Source: Bradyrhizobium sp. CCBAU 53338
Lineage (GTDB): Bacteria; Pseudomonadota; Alphaproteobacteria; Rhizobiales; Xanthobacteraceae
DNA: 64,000 nucleotides
Direction of reading: 5' to 3'
NCBI RefSeq assembly: GCF_015291665.1
Contig: NZ_CP030048.1
Span: forward strand, 3,782,001-3,846,000
A program made the translations under genes and the position numbers. The notes under the pieces were generated by a model that saw only the letters and a list, made by a program, of their open reading frames with translations, was not told the DNA's origin and did not search any database. Position 1 is the stretch's first letter. Each line of letters opens with the position of its first letter. Shown one piece after another: positions 10,815-18,643 of the stretch.

Positions 10815-10975
10815 AAAAAACAAGCGCAGATGAGTACACCGAAAAGGAGGCTCAAGAGCGTTTCGAGGCCGCACTTCGTAGCGGCCTAAAGACGGCCCCA
10901 AAGCCTCTCAAGGAAAAGCCGAAGCTACGCACGCCGCTTCGCGCGCCAGCGAAGAAACCGGCGCGCAAGGCGTGA
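10808..10975 (+). CDS. Small basic protein, IS1595 cargo gene 3
   Basis: Frame of 55 residues starting MVKKTSADEYTEKEAQERF and ending in a lysine/proline/arginine-rich tail (PLRAPAKKPARKA). Its ATG overlaps the stop of cargo gene 2 by 7 bases, a sign of translational coupling. The EAQERFEAALRSGL helix followed by a KPLKEKPK segment resembles short proteins of unknown function that are common in rhizobial mobile DNA. A disordered basic tail fits nucleic-acid binding or an antitoxin-like role, but that is speculation. It ends 10 bases before the convergent transposase gene. Confidence 0.65.
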   Translation: MVKKTSADEYTEKEAQERFEAALRSGLKTAPKPLKEKPKLRTPLRAPAKKPARKA

Positions 10976-10985
10976 GAAATCCTGT

Positions 10986-11909
10986 TTAGTGAGATTGACG
11001 ATACGTCAGACGCTTGCCAGCCGCGCCTTTGATGGCAAGGTCCGCACGTTCCCCGTCGCCAATACCGAGCGCAACGCGGTTGCTGTAACGGAAGTCAAAT
11101 TCTGAGAGATAGCGGTGCAGGTGCTTCTCAGCACAGTGCTGATAGACGCCCTTCATGCCGCGCTTGAAGATGCTGTAATAGCCCTCAACCGTGTTGGTCG
11201 AGATCGTCTCGCCAGCTTCGTAGCGGACATACTCGTCGCGCGAATGCACCACGGTCTTGTGGCTGGCAACGCCGTGAATATCAACGATGACGCGATAGTG
11301 GCTGGCTTCGTCCGTCATCAGCTTGGCTTCGCGGCTGAGATTATTGCGGATGATCGGAAGAATGTCGCCAGCGCTTGCGCCGTCGATATGGAATGAGCGG
11401 GCCGAACCGCCGCGCTCGACAAGGGTAAGGACGGCGTTCTTGTGGTGGCCAGCGCGGGCTTTCTTCGCGCCGAGCTTTCGGCCAATGAACGTCTCGTCGG
11501 CTTCAACGGTTTTGCCGCCGCTGCCTAGAAAGGGCGCCATCAGGCCGCCAGCGCGCATTGCCTCGCGGATGCGATGGGCGAGGAACCACGCGGTTTTGTA
11601 GGTGACGCCAAGCGAGCGGTGGAGCTGATGGGCGCTCATGCCCTTCTTGCTCGAAGCCATCAGGTAGAACGCCTGAAGCCAGACGTTGAGCTTGATGTGG
11701 CTGGACTCCATCACGCTCTTAGTCGTGACAGAGAAGTCCTTGCGGCACTCTTTGGAGGCGCAGCGATACACGCCGGGCTTCTTGGTTGCGTAGGACTCAT
11801 TGACCGTGCCGCAGTGCGGGCAAACGCGCTCAGCGCTCCAGCGGAGACCTTCAAGGTATTCGCGGGCTGCTTCGTGGCTCTGAAAGTGCGGTGCCGTAAA
11901 CTGAGACAT
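10986..11909 (-). CDS. IS1595-family transposase (ISXO2-like)
   Basis: Intact DDE-type transposase of 307 residues that would mobilise the surrounding element. The N-terminus has a zinc ribbon (CPHCGTV ... CASKECRKDF, about residues 30-60) typical of the family. The catalytic acidic residues are seen in VEADETFIG (about 138), LMTDEASHY (about 202) and in the C-terminal NTVEGYYSIFKRGM block (about 245), which carries the N/E residue characteristic of IS1595. The start at 11909 follows AGGGAT. No frameshift or stop interrupts it, so it may be active. Confidence 0.95.
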   Translation of the reverse strand: MSQFTAPHFQSHEAAREYLEGLRWSAERVCPHCGTVNESYATKKPGVYRCASKECRKDFSVTTKSVMESSHIKLNVWLQAFYLMASSKKGMSAHQLHRSLGVTYKTAWFLAHRIREAMRAGGLMAPFLGSGGKTVEADETFIGRKLGAKKARAGHHKNAVLTLVERGGSARSFHIDGASAGDILPIIRNNLSREAKLMTDEASHYRVIVDIHGVASHKTVVHSRDEYVRYEAGETISTNTVEGYYSIFKRGMKGVYQHCAEKHLHRYLSEFDFRYSNRVALGIGDGERADLAIKGAAGKRLTYRQSH

Positions 11910-11910
11910 G

Positions 11911-11953
11911 GGGCCAAATCCCTAAAGAATGCGGAGATTCTAGGGATTGGGCC
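11911..11953 (-). promoter_or_regulatory. Leader hairpin able to mask the transposase ribosome binding site
   Basis: In minus-strand RNA, bases 11953-11937 (GGCCCAAUCCCUAGAAU) pair with 11930-11911 (AUUCUUUAGGGAUUUGGCCC) in three blocks of 4, 8 and 4 base pairs with small bulges and a six-base loop. The 3' arm includes AGGGAU, the ribosome binding site, and ends one base before the start codon. The promoter overlaps the 5' arm, so its own transcript would lack that arm. Confidence 0.65.
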
Positions 11954-11965
11954 TTGTGGTGTCAA
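11937..11965 (-). promoter_or_regulatory. Transposase promoter in the right IS end
   Basis: TTGACA (11965-11960) and TAGAAT (11942-11937) separated by exactly 17 bases, a near-consensus sigma-70 promoter. The -35 box lies within the terminal inverted repeat. Transcription would start near 11930. Confidence 0.75.
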
Positions 11966-11978
11966 GTATATAATCGCC
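11955..11978 (-). repeat. Right terminal inverted repeat of the IS1595 element
   Basis: Read on the minus strand it is GGCGATTATATACTTGACAC plus CACA, matching the left end at 22 of 24 positions. The second copy of the target duplication, ATTCGGCC, follows at 11979-11986. Confidence 0.93.
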
Positions 11979-12041
11979 ATTCGGCCGCCTGCACGTTCCG
12001 GTAGCCTCTGCACCCATCTGATATCGCAGGGTTGCTAGGGA

Positions 12042-14324
12042 ATGGCGGAGCCCGGCCGGCCACAACGTGCCTCGCAAGGTATCGTCGGAACCTGGCCGAC
12101 AGGCGGGGCCGCGTCGGCCGGCGGGTTTGTGCCGGCAGGGTTTGGCGTCTGGCCCGCGGTCGTCGGGACGCTGCGTGAATGGGCAAAGGCTGAGGCGGGC
12201 GCCGGGCGCCTGTTCCCCTGGGTGCCGATCGCCTTCGGCTGCGGGATCGCGCTCTACTTCGCCGCCGATCATGAGCCCGTGTTGTGGGTCACGGCTGCGA
12301 CGGCGGCCGCATTGACGCTTGGCGCGGTCTTGTTGCGACGAAGCCGGTGGTTCGCGCCGGCGATCATGATCGCCGCGGTCGCTGCCGGCTTTGCCATGGC
12401 GACATGGAAGACGGCGCGCATCGCGCATACCGTGCTCACAAGGCCGCTTTATTCGGTGTCGCTGTCGGGCTTCGTCGAGACCCGTGACATCCGCGAGCGC
12501 ACCGACCGTTTCGTGCTGCGCGTCACCGCGATGGAGGCGCAGCACAGCGATTTGAAGCTCGAGCGCGTCCGCCTCTCCGTGCGCAAGGGGACGGCGCCTG
12601 ATGTCGGCAGCTTCGTGCAGCTGAAGGCGCGGCTGATGCCGCCGCTCGCGCCGTTGCGACCGGGGAGCTACGACTTCTCGCGCGACATGTTCTTCCAGGG
12701 GATCGGCGCGTCCGGTTTCGCGATGGGGGCAATCACGACTGTGACACCGCCCGATGCCGGCGGCTTGCAGCTGCGCTATGCCGCCGTCCTGCAAGGCCTG
12801 CGCGATGGGATCGACGCGCGCATCCGCGCCGTACTCGACGGCGACAACCGCGCGATTGCGACTGCGCTTCTGACCGGCCGCCGCGATGCGATCACGACGC
12901 CCGTCAACGACGCGATGTTCATCTCCGGCCTCGGCCACGTGCTGTCGATTTCCGGCTACCACATGGCTGTCGTCGCCGGTGTCGTCTTCTTCGCGGTTCG
13001 CGCACTGCTCGCGCTGATCCCCGGGCTGGCGGCGGGATTTCCCATCAAGAAATGGTCGGCCGCCGCGGCCCTGGTCGCTTCTGCTTTCTATTTGCTGCTC
13101 TCGGGCGCTGAAGTCGCAACCCAACGATCGTTCTTCATGACTGCCGTGGTGCTGATCGCGGTGATCGTCGATCGCCGCGCCGTCACCTTCCGCACGCTGG
13201 CGGTCGCGGCGCTGATCGTGCTGGCGGTGGCGCCGGAGGCGCTCGTGCATCCGAGCTTTCAAATGTCCTTCGCCGCGACGCTCGGGCTGGTGGCCCTGGT
13301 GCAGATCGGCATGCCGAACCTGTTTGCCTCACCTGATCACTCGGCGACCGCGCGCATCGCGCTGTGGGGCGGCCGCGAGATCGCGATGCTGTTCATGGCC
13401 TCGATGATCGCCGGGTTTGCAACCACGCCTTATGCGGCCTTCCATTTCCATCGCGTCACGCCCTACGGCGTGCTCGCCAATCTCGGCGCGATGCCGGTGG
13501 TCTCGGCGCTGGTGATGCCCGCGGGGCTTCTGGGATTGCTCGCGGCTCCCTTCGGACTCGACGGTGTGTTCTGGTGGTTGATGGGGATTGGCATCGACTG
13601 GATGGTGGCGGTGTCGCGCTGGGTGGCCGCACTGCCCGGCGCGATCGGCCATGTCGCCGCCTTCGGCACTGCGCCGTTGATTGCGGCGAGCCTCGGCCTG
13701 ATCCTGATGGGCCTGTTGCGCACGCCGCTGCGCTGGTCGGGTGCTTGCGTGCTCGTGGCTGCGACCGTCTGGGGGCTGTCGGTCCGGCAACCCGATATCC
13801 TGATTGCCGCTGACGGCCAGAACGTCGCAGTGCGAGGCAGGGATGGGCAACTGCACGTGATCAGAATGAAGAAGGACAATTTTCTGCTCAAGGAGTGGCT
13901 TGCCGCCGACGCTGACCCGCGCGACACGGCCAGCGCCTCGCTTGGTGACGGCGTGTCATGCGACGACGCCGGCTGCGTGACGACGCTCGCCGACGGTCGC
14001 ATGATTGCGCTGTCGCTACGCATCGACGCGCTGGCCGACGATTGCAGTCGTGCCGCGCTGCTGGTGACGACCAGGCCTACGGCGCCGGATTGCGCCGCGA
14101 TGGTGGTCGATCGACCGCGTCTCGCGCACCAGGGCGCGCTGGCGCTCACACAGCGCGGTGACGGTTTTGCGATTCAGGCTGTGAGGGGAAGGGGCGCAAA
14201 CCGCCCCTGGTCGCCGGCGGCGACCGGCGATGGAGACTTCGAGCAGACCCTCATGCCAAGGTCGGTAGCTCCACGCTCCCGGGACGTAACACCGTCGGAG
14301 GCCGACCTTCAGGCTGAGGAGTAA
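12042..14324 (+). CDS. comEC: ComEC/Rec2 family competence protein
   Basis: Large inner-membrane protein of 760 residues thought to form the channel that takes single-stranded DNA into the cytoplasm. After an N-terminal region with several membrane segments and a DUF4131-like domain (about residues 50-240), the Competence domain is recognisable by TALLTGRRDAITTPVNDAMF and GHVLSISGYHMAVVAG near residues 275-315, followed by about eight membrane segments. The C-terminal 200 residues show no clear metallo-beta-lactamase motif; alphaproteobacterial versions are often like this. The IS1595 element ends 63 bases upstream and may have replaced the native promoter region. No other competence gene is nearby. 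Confidence 0.9.
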   Translation: MAEPGRPQRASQGIVGTWPTGGAASAGGFVPAGFGVWPAVVGTLREWAKAEAGAGRLFPWVPIAFGCGIALYFAADHEPVLWVTAATAAALTLGAVLLRRSRWFAPAIMIAAVAAGFAMATWKTARIAHTVLTRPLYSVSLSGFVETRDIRERTDRFVLRVTAMEAQHSDLKLERVRLSVRKGTAPDVGSFVQLKARLMPPLAPLRPGSYDFSRDMFFQGIGASGFAMGAITTVTPPDAGGLQLRYAAVLQGLRDGIDARIRAVLDGDNRAIATALLTGRRDAITTPVNDAMFISGLGHVLSISGYHMAVVAGVVFFAVRALLALIPGLAAGFPIKKWSAAAALVASAFYLLLSGAEVATQRSFFMTAVVLIAVIVDRRAVTFRTLAVAALIVLAVAPEALVHPSFQMSFAATLGLVALVQIGMPNLFASPDHSATARIALWGGREIAMLFMASMIAGFATTPYAAFHFHRVTPYGVLANLGAMPVVSALVMPAGLLGLLAAPFGLDGVFWWLMGIGIDWMVAVSRWVAALPGAIGHVAAFGTAPLIAASLGLILMGLLRTPLRWSGACVLVAATVWGLSVRQPDILIAADGQNVAVRGRDGQLHVIRMKKDNFLLKEWLAADADPRDTASASLGDGVSCDDAGCVTTLADGRMIALSLRIDALADDCSRAALLVTTRPTAPDCAAMVVDRPRLAHQGALALTQRGDGFAIQAVRGRGANRPWSPAATGDGDFEQTLMPRSVAPRSRDVTPSEADLQAEE

Positions 14325-14334
14325 GATCGACCTT

Positions 14335-14769
14335 TCAGCCGATCGGCAGGCGCGGCGTCGTGGTGCGGCTGTCAGCGATCCCTTGCGGCTTCTGCTCGCG
14401 CTCGCCGAGCGGCTGGGTCACGGGCAGTTGCAGCACGGTTGCGCGCTGGCCTTCGACGAGCTGCGTCACCAGCACGTATTTGCCATCGGGGAATTCGATC
14501 GCATCGTGATGACGATCGGGAATGTGCGGATCGACCTTGCCGAACTTGCCGACGCGCGAGTTGACGGTGCGCGTCCAGATCCACCTGTTATCGTAACGGA
14601 CGTTGTCGGCGAACGCGAGCTCCGTTCCCGGCAGCAGGCAGACCGCGACCGACATGTCGGCTTCGGAGGCGAAGCCGCGCGTCGAGGTGCCGCGAAATGT
14701 TGTCGTGACGATCGTCTCGCCGACTTCTGCGGGACGTGTCGCGACGGCATGCAGGCTATAGTCACACAT
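14335..14769 (-). CDS. Hypothetical protein, conserved in Bradyrhizobium
   Basis: Cytoplasmic-looking protein of 144 residues beginning MCDYSLHAVATRPAEVGETI. The ATG at 14769 follows GAGGAG at 7 bases; the same frame is open far upstream but without a start signal or coding character. The sequence is rich in short strands (VTTTFRGTSTRGFASEAD, AVCLLPGTELAFADNV). I recall MCDYSLH-type proteins as frequent in Bradyrhizobium with no assigned function. It converges on comEC with a 10-base gap. Confidence 0.75.
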   Translation of the reverse strand: MCDYSLHAVATRPAEVGETIVTTTFRGTSTRGFASEADMSVAVCLLPGTELAFADNVRYDNRWIWTRTVNSRVGKFGKVDPHIPDRHHDAIEFPDGKYVLVTQLVEGQRATVLQLPVTQPLGEREQKPQGIADSRTTTPRLPIG

Positions 14770-14962
14770 CGGGTGCTCCTCATCAGGGATAGCAACCCGC
14801 GCCTCTGGCCTGGAGGCGCAGGCCTCTATCAGAGTGGAAGCCTGCAAGACTCCGCTCGGTTGTAGGCAAATCTGCGGCTCGGATACGCAAGCCGCAATCA
14901 CAATATCTTTCCCGAACCGCCAGGAACAAAGCCTGCTTCCGTGCATTCGGCGACCGTCGCCG

Positions 14963-15166
14963 TCAGCGTCCGGCCGGTGCCGACCAGCCCGAATATGGCC
15001 ATGCCGGCCGCGAGGATTGCTCGACGGTATTATGCGCATCACGCAATTGCGCGCTCGTCGCCTGCGGCGCCTTGCGGGCGCGATGTTGCGGCTGCGCAGC
15101 GAGGGCTTGTGACGCCGATGCTGCAATCAGCGCCATCGTGACGGTGCTCAGGAAGATCTTGCGCAT
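14963..15166 (-). CDS. Small secreted hypothetical protein
   Basis: 67 residues with a clear Sec signal peptide (MRKIFLSTVTMALIAASASQALA, cleavage after ALA) and a mature part of about 44 residues rich in Ala, Gln and Arg ending PAWPYSGWSAPAGR. The ATG at 15166 follows GAGGAG at 6 bases. No domain is recognisable; such short exported proteins are common in Bradyrhizobium. It stands alone between lexA and the MCDYSLH gene. Confidence 0.7.
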   Translation of the reverse strand: MRKIFLSTVTMALIAASASQALAAQPQHRARKAPQATSAQLRDAHNTVEQSSRPAWPYSGWSAPAGR

Positions 15167-15349
15167 GGTTGTCTCCTCGGTCGCCTGGAGGCTTATGAAG
15201 CGATGCGTGCTTCGTCGCGGCGTGCCGAGGATGTAGTACTGGAGAGGGGGCCGGATAATCTGTGCAAAACCAGAAAGACCATCCGGCCGGAGCGGACAAT
15301 CGTCCGCTCCGATCGTTGAATGCGCGTGAGCGCTCAGGTCGTCCGGCGC

Positions 15350-16051
15350 TCAGTACTTCCGATACAGTCCGATCAGCTTGCCCTGGATCTTGACCCGGTT
15401 GGGCGGGAGGATGCGGACCTCGTAGGCCGCGTTGGCCGGCTCCAGCGCGATCGAGGCGCCGCGGCGGCGGAAGCGCTTCAAGGTGGCTTCCTCGTCGTCG
15501 ATCAGCGCGACCACGATATCGCCGGTGTCGCAGCTCTCGTTGCGCTGGATCAGCGCCATGTCGCCGTCGAGAATGCCGGCGTCGACCATGGAATCGCCGC
15601 GCACTTCGAGCGCGTAGTGCTCGCCAGCGCCCAGCATGTCAGGGGGGACGCTGATGGTGTGGCTGCGGGTCTGCAGCGCCTCGATGGGCGTGCCGGCTGC
15701 GATCCGGCCCATGACGGGCACCGCGACCGGACGCTCGCCCTCGTCGGCGGGCGGGCTCGATGTCGTGCGCACCTTGCCGAGATTGCCTTCGATGACGCTT
15801 GGCGTGAAGCCGCGGCGGCTACCGGCGGCGGCTTGGAGCTCCGGCAGCTTGATCACCTCGATGGCGCGGGCCCGGTTGGGCAGGCGGCGGATGAAGCCAC
15901 GCTCCTCGAGCGCCGTGATCAGGCGGTGGATGCCCGACTTCGAGCGCAGATCGAGCGCGTCCTTCATCTCGTCGAAGGAGGGCGGCACGCCGCTTTCCTT
16001 CAGCCGCTCGCTGATGAACCGCAGGAGCTCGTATTGTTTGCGCGTTAACAT
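15350..16051 (-). CDS. lexA: LexA repressor
   Basis: SOS-response repressor, 233 residues from the ATG at 16051 ([13 protein letters not shown]); a TTG three codons upstream is less likely. The N-terminal winged helix (residues 1-65) contains [20 protein letters not shown]. The self-cleavage Ala-Gly bond is in [11 protein letters not shown], the catalytic Ser is in GDSMVDAG (about residue 153) and the catalytic Lys in ATLKRF (about residue 191). A LexA box lies 101 bases upstream, consistent with autoregulation. moeA follows divergently arranged upstream sequence; lexA is transcribed alone. Confidence 0.97.
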   Translation of the reverse strand: MLTRKQYELLRFISERLKESGVPPSFDEMKDALDLRSKSGIHRLITALEERGFIRRLPNRARAIEVIKLPELQAAAGSRRGFTPSVIEGNLGKVRTTSSPPADEGERPVAVPVMGRIAAGTPIEALQTRSHTISVPPDMLGAGEHYALEVRGDSMVDAGILDGDMALIQRNESCDTGDIVVALIDDEEATLKRFRRRGASIALEPANAAYEVRILPPNRVKIQGKLIGLYRKY

Positions 16052-16151
16052 CTCGACCAAAATCCCCCTGACGATGTCGTTCGATTCCGAGACGCTGAAT
16101 TCAGCAATAAGCCGCTACATGCTCGAAACAAATCATGAACGAACACTATAT

Positions 16152-16166
16152 GTTCGATACATGTTC
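16152..16166. promoter_or_regulatory. LexA box (SOS operator)
   Basis: GTTC-GATACAT-GTTC, the direct-repeat GTTC-N7-GTTC motif known for alphaproteobacterial LexA. It lies between lexA and the end of moeA, upstream of lexA on the minus strand. Confidence 0.85.
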
Positions 16167-16227
16167 CGCAACTGCTTAATTTACCGTGAACGCGGCAAAG
16201 TTCGCGGAACGGTTGCGAACGATGCGC

Positions 16228-17439
16228 TCAGGCGGGCAGTCGCAACACCTCGCAGTGCGCTCCCGCTTCGGCCTTCGGTGCGAATGGCGGACGCACGAGA
16301 AGTGCCTGTGCCGCAGCGAGATTCGCAAGCAGCGAGGAGTCCTGGTGATTGACGGGAAGGGCGACGAGCGTGCCGTCGGCACGCTCGTCGAGACGCGCAC
16401 GCAGATAATCCTCGCGCTGGTCATTGGCGCCGACGTCGCGGCCGAGCACGGCGCGTTCGCGGCGATGATGGACAACCGAACGGCCGGACAAAGCGCGAAT
16501 CAGCGGGACCATGAAGAGGAAACCGCACACGTAGGAAGACACGGGATTGCCGGGCAGGCCGATCACGCGCATCGCTCCGAGCTGTCCGTTCATCATCGGC
16601 TTGCCCGGCCGCATTGCGATCTTCCAGAACGCCATCGCAGTGCCTTCGTCCCGGAGTGCCTGCTGCACCAGATCGTGGTCGCCGACCGAGGCGCCGCCCG
16701 TCGTGATCAGGATGTCGGCGCTGGATTCTCGCGCGCGGCGGATACCGGCGCTGGTGGCGGCAAGCGTATCTGCGGCAACGCCGAGGTCGATGGTGTCGGC
16801 GCCCTCGCTGCGGGCGAGCGCGTGCAGGGCGTAGCCGTTGGAATAGACGATCTGGCCATGACCGGGCGTCGATCCCGGCATCACCAGTTCGTCGCCGGTC
16901 GCGAGGATCGCGACTTTCGGACGGCGGCACACCGCGAGCTGCGGGTGGTTCATGCCGGCGGCAAGTGCAAGGTCCCGCTCGGTGAGCCGTACGCCCTTGC
17001 GCAGGAGCACGTCGCCCTCGCGGAAATCGATGCCGGCGGGGCGAATGTGGCGCCCGGTGACGGCGGCCTCCTTGATGGTGATGCGCTTGCCGTCGGTGAC
17101 GGTGTCCTCCTGGATCACGACCGCATCCGCACCATCGGGGATGACACCACCGGTGAAGATTCGCACGGCTTCGCCGGCGCTGACGGTCCCTGCGAACGGC
17201 CGGCCGGCTGCGACTTCGCCGATGACGACAAGCTGCGCCCCGGGCTTCGCCGCATCGGCCGCACGAACGGCATAGCCGTCCATCGCCGACATCGCCTGCG
17301 GCGGCTGCGTCCGCCGCGCCGCGACGTCGCGCGCGAGCACGCGGTGGAAGGCCGCGTCGAGTGCGACGACCTCTTCGGTCAGCGGCTGCGCGCCGGCAAG
17401 CACCGCGGCGAGCGCGTCGGAAACCGGCATCAGGGCCAC
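16228..17439 (-). CDS. moeA: Molybdopterin molybdenumtransferase MoeA
   Basis: Inserts molybdate into adenylylated molybdopterin, the last step of molybdenum cofactor synthesis. The GTG at 17439 is preferred because GGAG precedes it at 9 bases and the family begins ALMPVSDALA; the frame runs 25 residues further. With it the protein has 403 residues. Typical MoeA motifs are visible: AMDGYAVRA near residue 55, FTGGVIPDGADAVV near 95, LATGDELV near 185, TTGGASVGDHD near 250 and GLPGNPVSS near 300. moaC, another gene of this pathway, is at 24714-25229 on the same strand; the intervening genes are unrelated. Confidence 0.95.
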   Translation of the reverse strand: MALMPVSDALAAVLAGAQPLTEEVVALDAAFHRVLARDVAARRTQPPQAMSAMDGYAVRAADAAKPGAQLVVIGEVAAGRPFAGTVSAGEAVRIFTGGVIPDGADAVVIQEDTVTDGKRITIKEAAVTGRHIRPAGIDFREGDVLLRKGVRLTERDLALAAGMNHPQLAVCRRPKVAILATGDELVMPGSTPGHGQIVYSNGYALHALARSEGADTIDLGVAADTLAATSAGIRRARESSADILITTGGASVGDHDLVQQALRDEGTAMAFWKIAMRPGKPMMNGQLGAMRVIGLPGNPVSSYVCGFLFMVPLIRALSGRSVVHHRRERAVLGRDVGANDQREDYLRARLDERADGTLVALPVNHQDSSLLANLAAAQALLVRPPFAPKAEAGAHCEVLRLPA

Positions 17440-17664
17440 GGGTGAAAACTCCAGCTGCGCCCGTTCGGGCAAATCGGCGGCGAGAGTTCTAGCCGAGTGC
17501 AGGCGCAGAGGCAAAACGGTGGTCGCGCAGCATGATTTATCGTGCGTCGTCAGCTTGGCGACGAAGGCGCAAGATCAAAGTCGCCGCGGCATGATCCGGA
17601 AGGCGAAGCAGACCGGTTCGAGGATGGCCATGGCGAGGATGACGAGAGCCACGGCCAGCACCGG

Positions 17665-17859
17665 TCAGGTCCCCGGCTGCTTGTCCGGACTGACGTCTGG
17701 CGCTTCGGGACTCTGGTCCCTGTCAGGCATCGGATCGGCCTGGGCCTTGAGATCGGCGGCCTTGCTGATCAGTTTTGCGGAAAGGTCAGAATCCGAGGTG
17801 GTTCTGGCGTATTTCATCAGCAGAGAGGCCTGCTTGGTGAGGTAGGTTTTGCCCAACAC
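17665..17859 (-). CDS. Small hypothetical protein
   Basis: 64-residue frame from a GTG at 17859: a helical N-terminal half (TYLTKQASLLMKYAR, then LSAKLISKAADLKAQ) and an acidic, proline-rich tail. The helical part looks like short conserved proteins of unknown function I have seen in Bradyrhizobium. No clear ribosome binding site is visible and nothing indicates function. A hydrophobic 28-codon frame follows directly downstream and is too short to call. Confidence 0.5.
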   Translation of the reverse strand: MLGKTYLTKQASLLMKYARTTSDSDLSAKLISKAADLKAQADPMPDRDQSPEAPDVSPDKQPGT

Positions 17860-18005
17860 GATGATAAGTCCGATGTAGAATTCCCAACGGACTCATGAGT
17901 CCGGAAACGGGCATTCGTTCCCGGAACTCTGTATAAAAATGTACAAAGCGACTTGGTTCCAAACCCGGAGGCGAAATAGTTCCAGAGGGGCGGTCCGTTC
18001 GGGGA

Positions 18006-18635
18006 TCAGATCCCCAGTGCCCTCAGCGCATTGCCGACGTCGTGAGGGGAGGTCACATGCACCGCGGTCAGGCCGCGGGCGCGGGCGCCTTCGACGTTCT
18101 CGGCGAGGTCGTCGAAGAAGACAACGCGGTTCGCCGGTACGCCCATCGCGGCAACGACATGGTCGAACGCTTCTGCATCCGGTTTGCGCAGACCGATGCT
18201 GGAGGACAGATAGAGCTCGCGAAAATGGCCGAGCAGGTCGGCATATTCCTTCGAGAAGTAGTCCACGTGCGGGCGGTTGGTGTTGGAGAAGGCGTAGACC
18301 GGCATCTGCTTCGCCGCGCGCGGCAGCAACTCGGCGATGTCGGGCATCTCGCCGGCAAAGATCGCGTTCCATCCTTCCAGGAACTGCCCATCCGAAATGC
18401 TGATGCCGAGCGATGAGCGGAGCGAGGCAAAGTAGTCCTCGTCGCTGATCTTGCCGACCTCGTGCAGCCGGTAGGCCTCGTCACGCACGTAGCGCGCCAC
18501 GATCGCTTCCGGCTTGCAGCCTGCATGTCCCGCCCAGCAGGCGATCGCCTTGGAGAAATCGATATCAAGCACGACGCGCCCGAGGTCGAACAGAAGCGCA
18601 TCCGCGCTGCCGGGAGAGAGCGAGGTCACATGCAT
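18006..18635 (-). CDS. HAD family phosphatase (YihX-like)
   Basis: Cytoplasmic HAD-superfamily hydrolase of 209 residues. Motif I is LLFDLGRVVLDID (about residues 14-26) with the nucleophilic Asp in FDLG and, as in YihX-type enzymes, Gly at the position of the usual second Asp. Motif II is AFSNTN (about 115), motif III the Lys of RKPD (about 150) and motif IV FFDDLAENV (about 173). A helical cap lies between motifs I and II. The start lies 8 bases after the stop of the hydroxy-acid oxidase gene, so the two form an operon. The substrate is unknown; a sugar phosphate would fit the family. Confidence 0.88.
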   Translation of the reverse strand: MHVTSLSPGSADALLFDLGRVVLDIDFSKAIACWAGHAGCKPEAIVARYVRDEAYRLHEVGKISDEDYFASLRSSLGISISDGQFLEGWNAIFAGEMPDIAELLPRAAKQMPVYAFSNTNRPHVDYFSKEYADLLGHFRELYLSSSIGLRKPDAEAFDHVVAAMGVPANRVVFFDDLAENVEGARARGLTAVHVTSPHDVGNALRALGI

Positions 18636-18643
18636 CCTTCCAA

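Larger units (their letters stand above)
9991..11978. mobile_element. IS1595-family insertion sequence with cargo genes
   Basis: Complete element of 1988 bases. Both ends carry a 24-base inverted repeat with 22 matches, starting GGC, and the element is flanked by an identical 8-base direct repeat ATTCGGCC at 9983-9990 and 11979-11986, the target duplication size usual for IS1595. It holds the transposase on the minus strand at its right end and three genes on the plus strand that are not needed for transposition. Its base composition is visibly less GC-rich than the flanks. It sits between the DUF2171 gene and comEC, 63 bases upstream of the comEC start. Passenger genes are known in some IS1595 subgroups; these particular ones I do not recognise by function. 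Confidence 0.93.

Noticed and set aside
17519..17845. 108-codon plus-strand frame after moeA
   Set aside because: Met/Arg/Ser-rich translation without family likeness; overlaps the better small gene on the minus strand.
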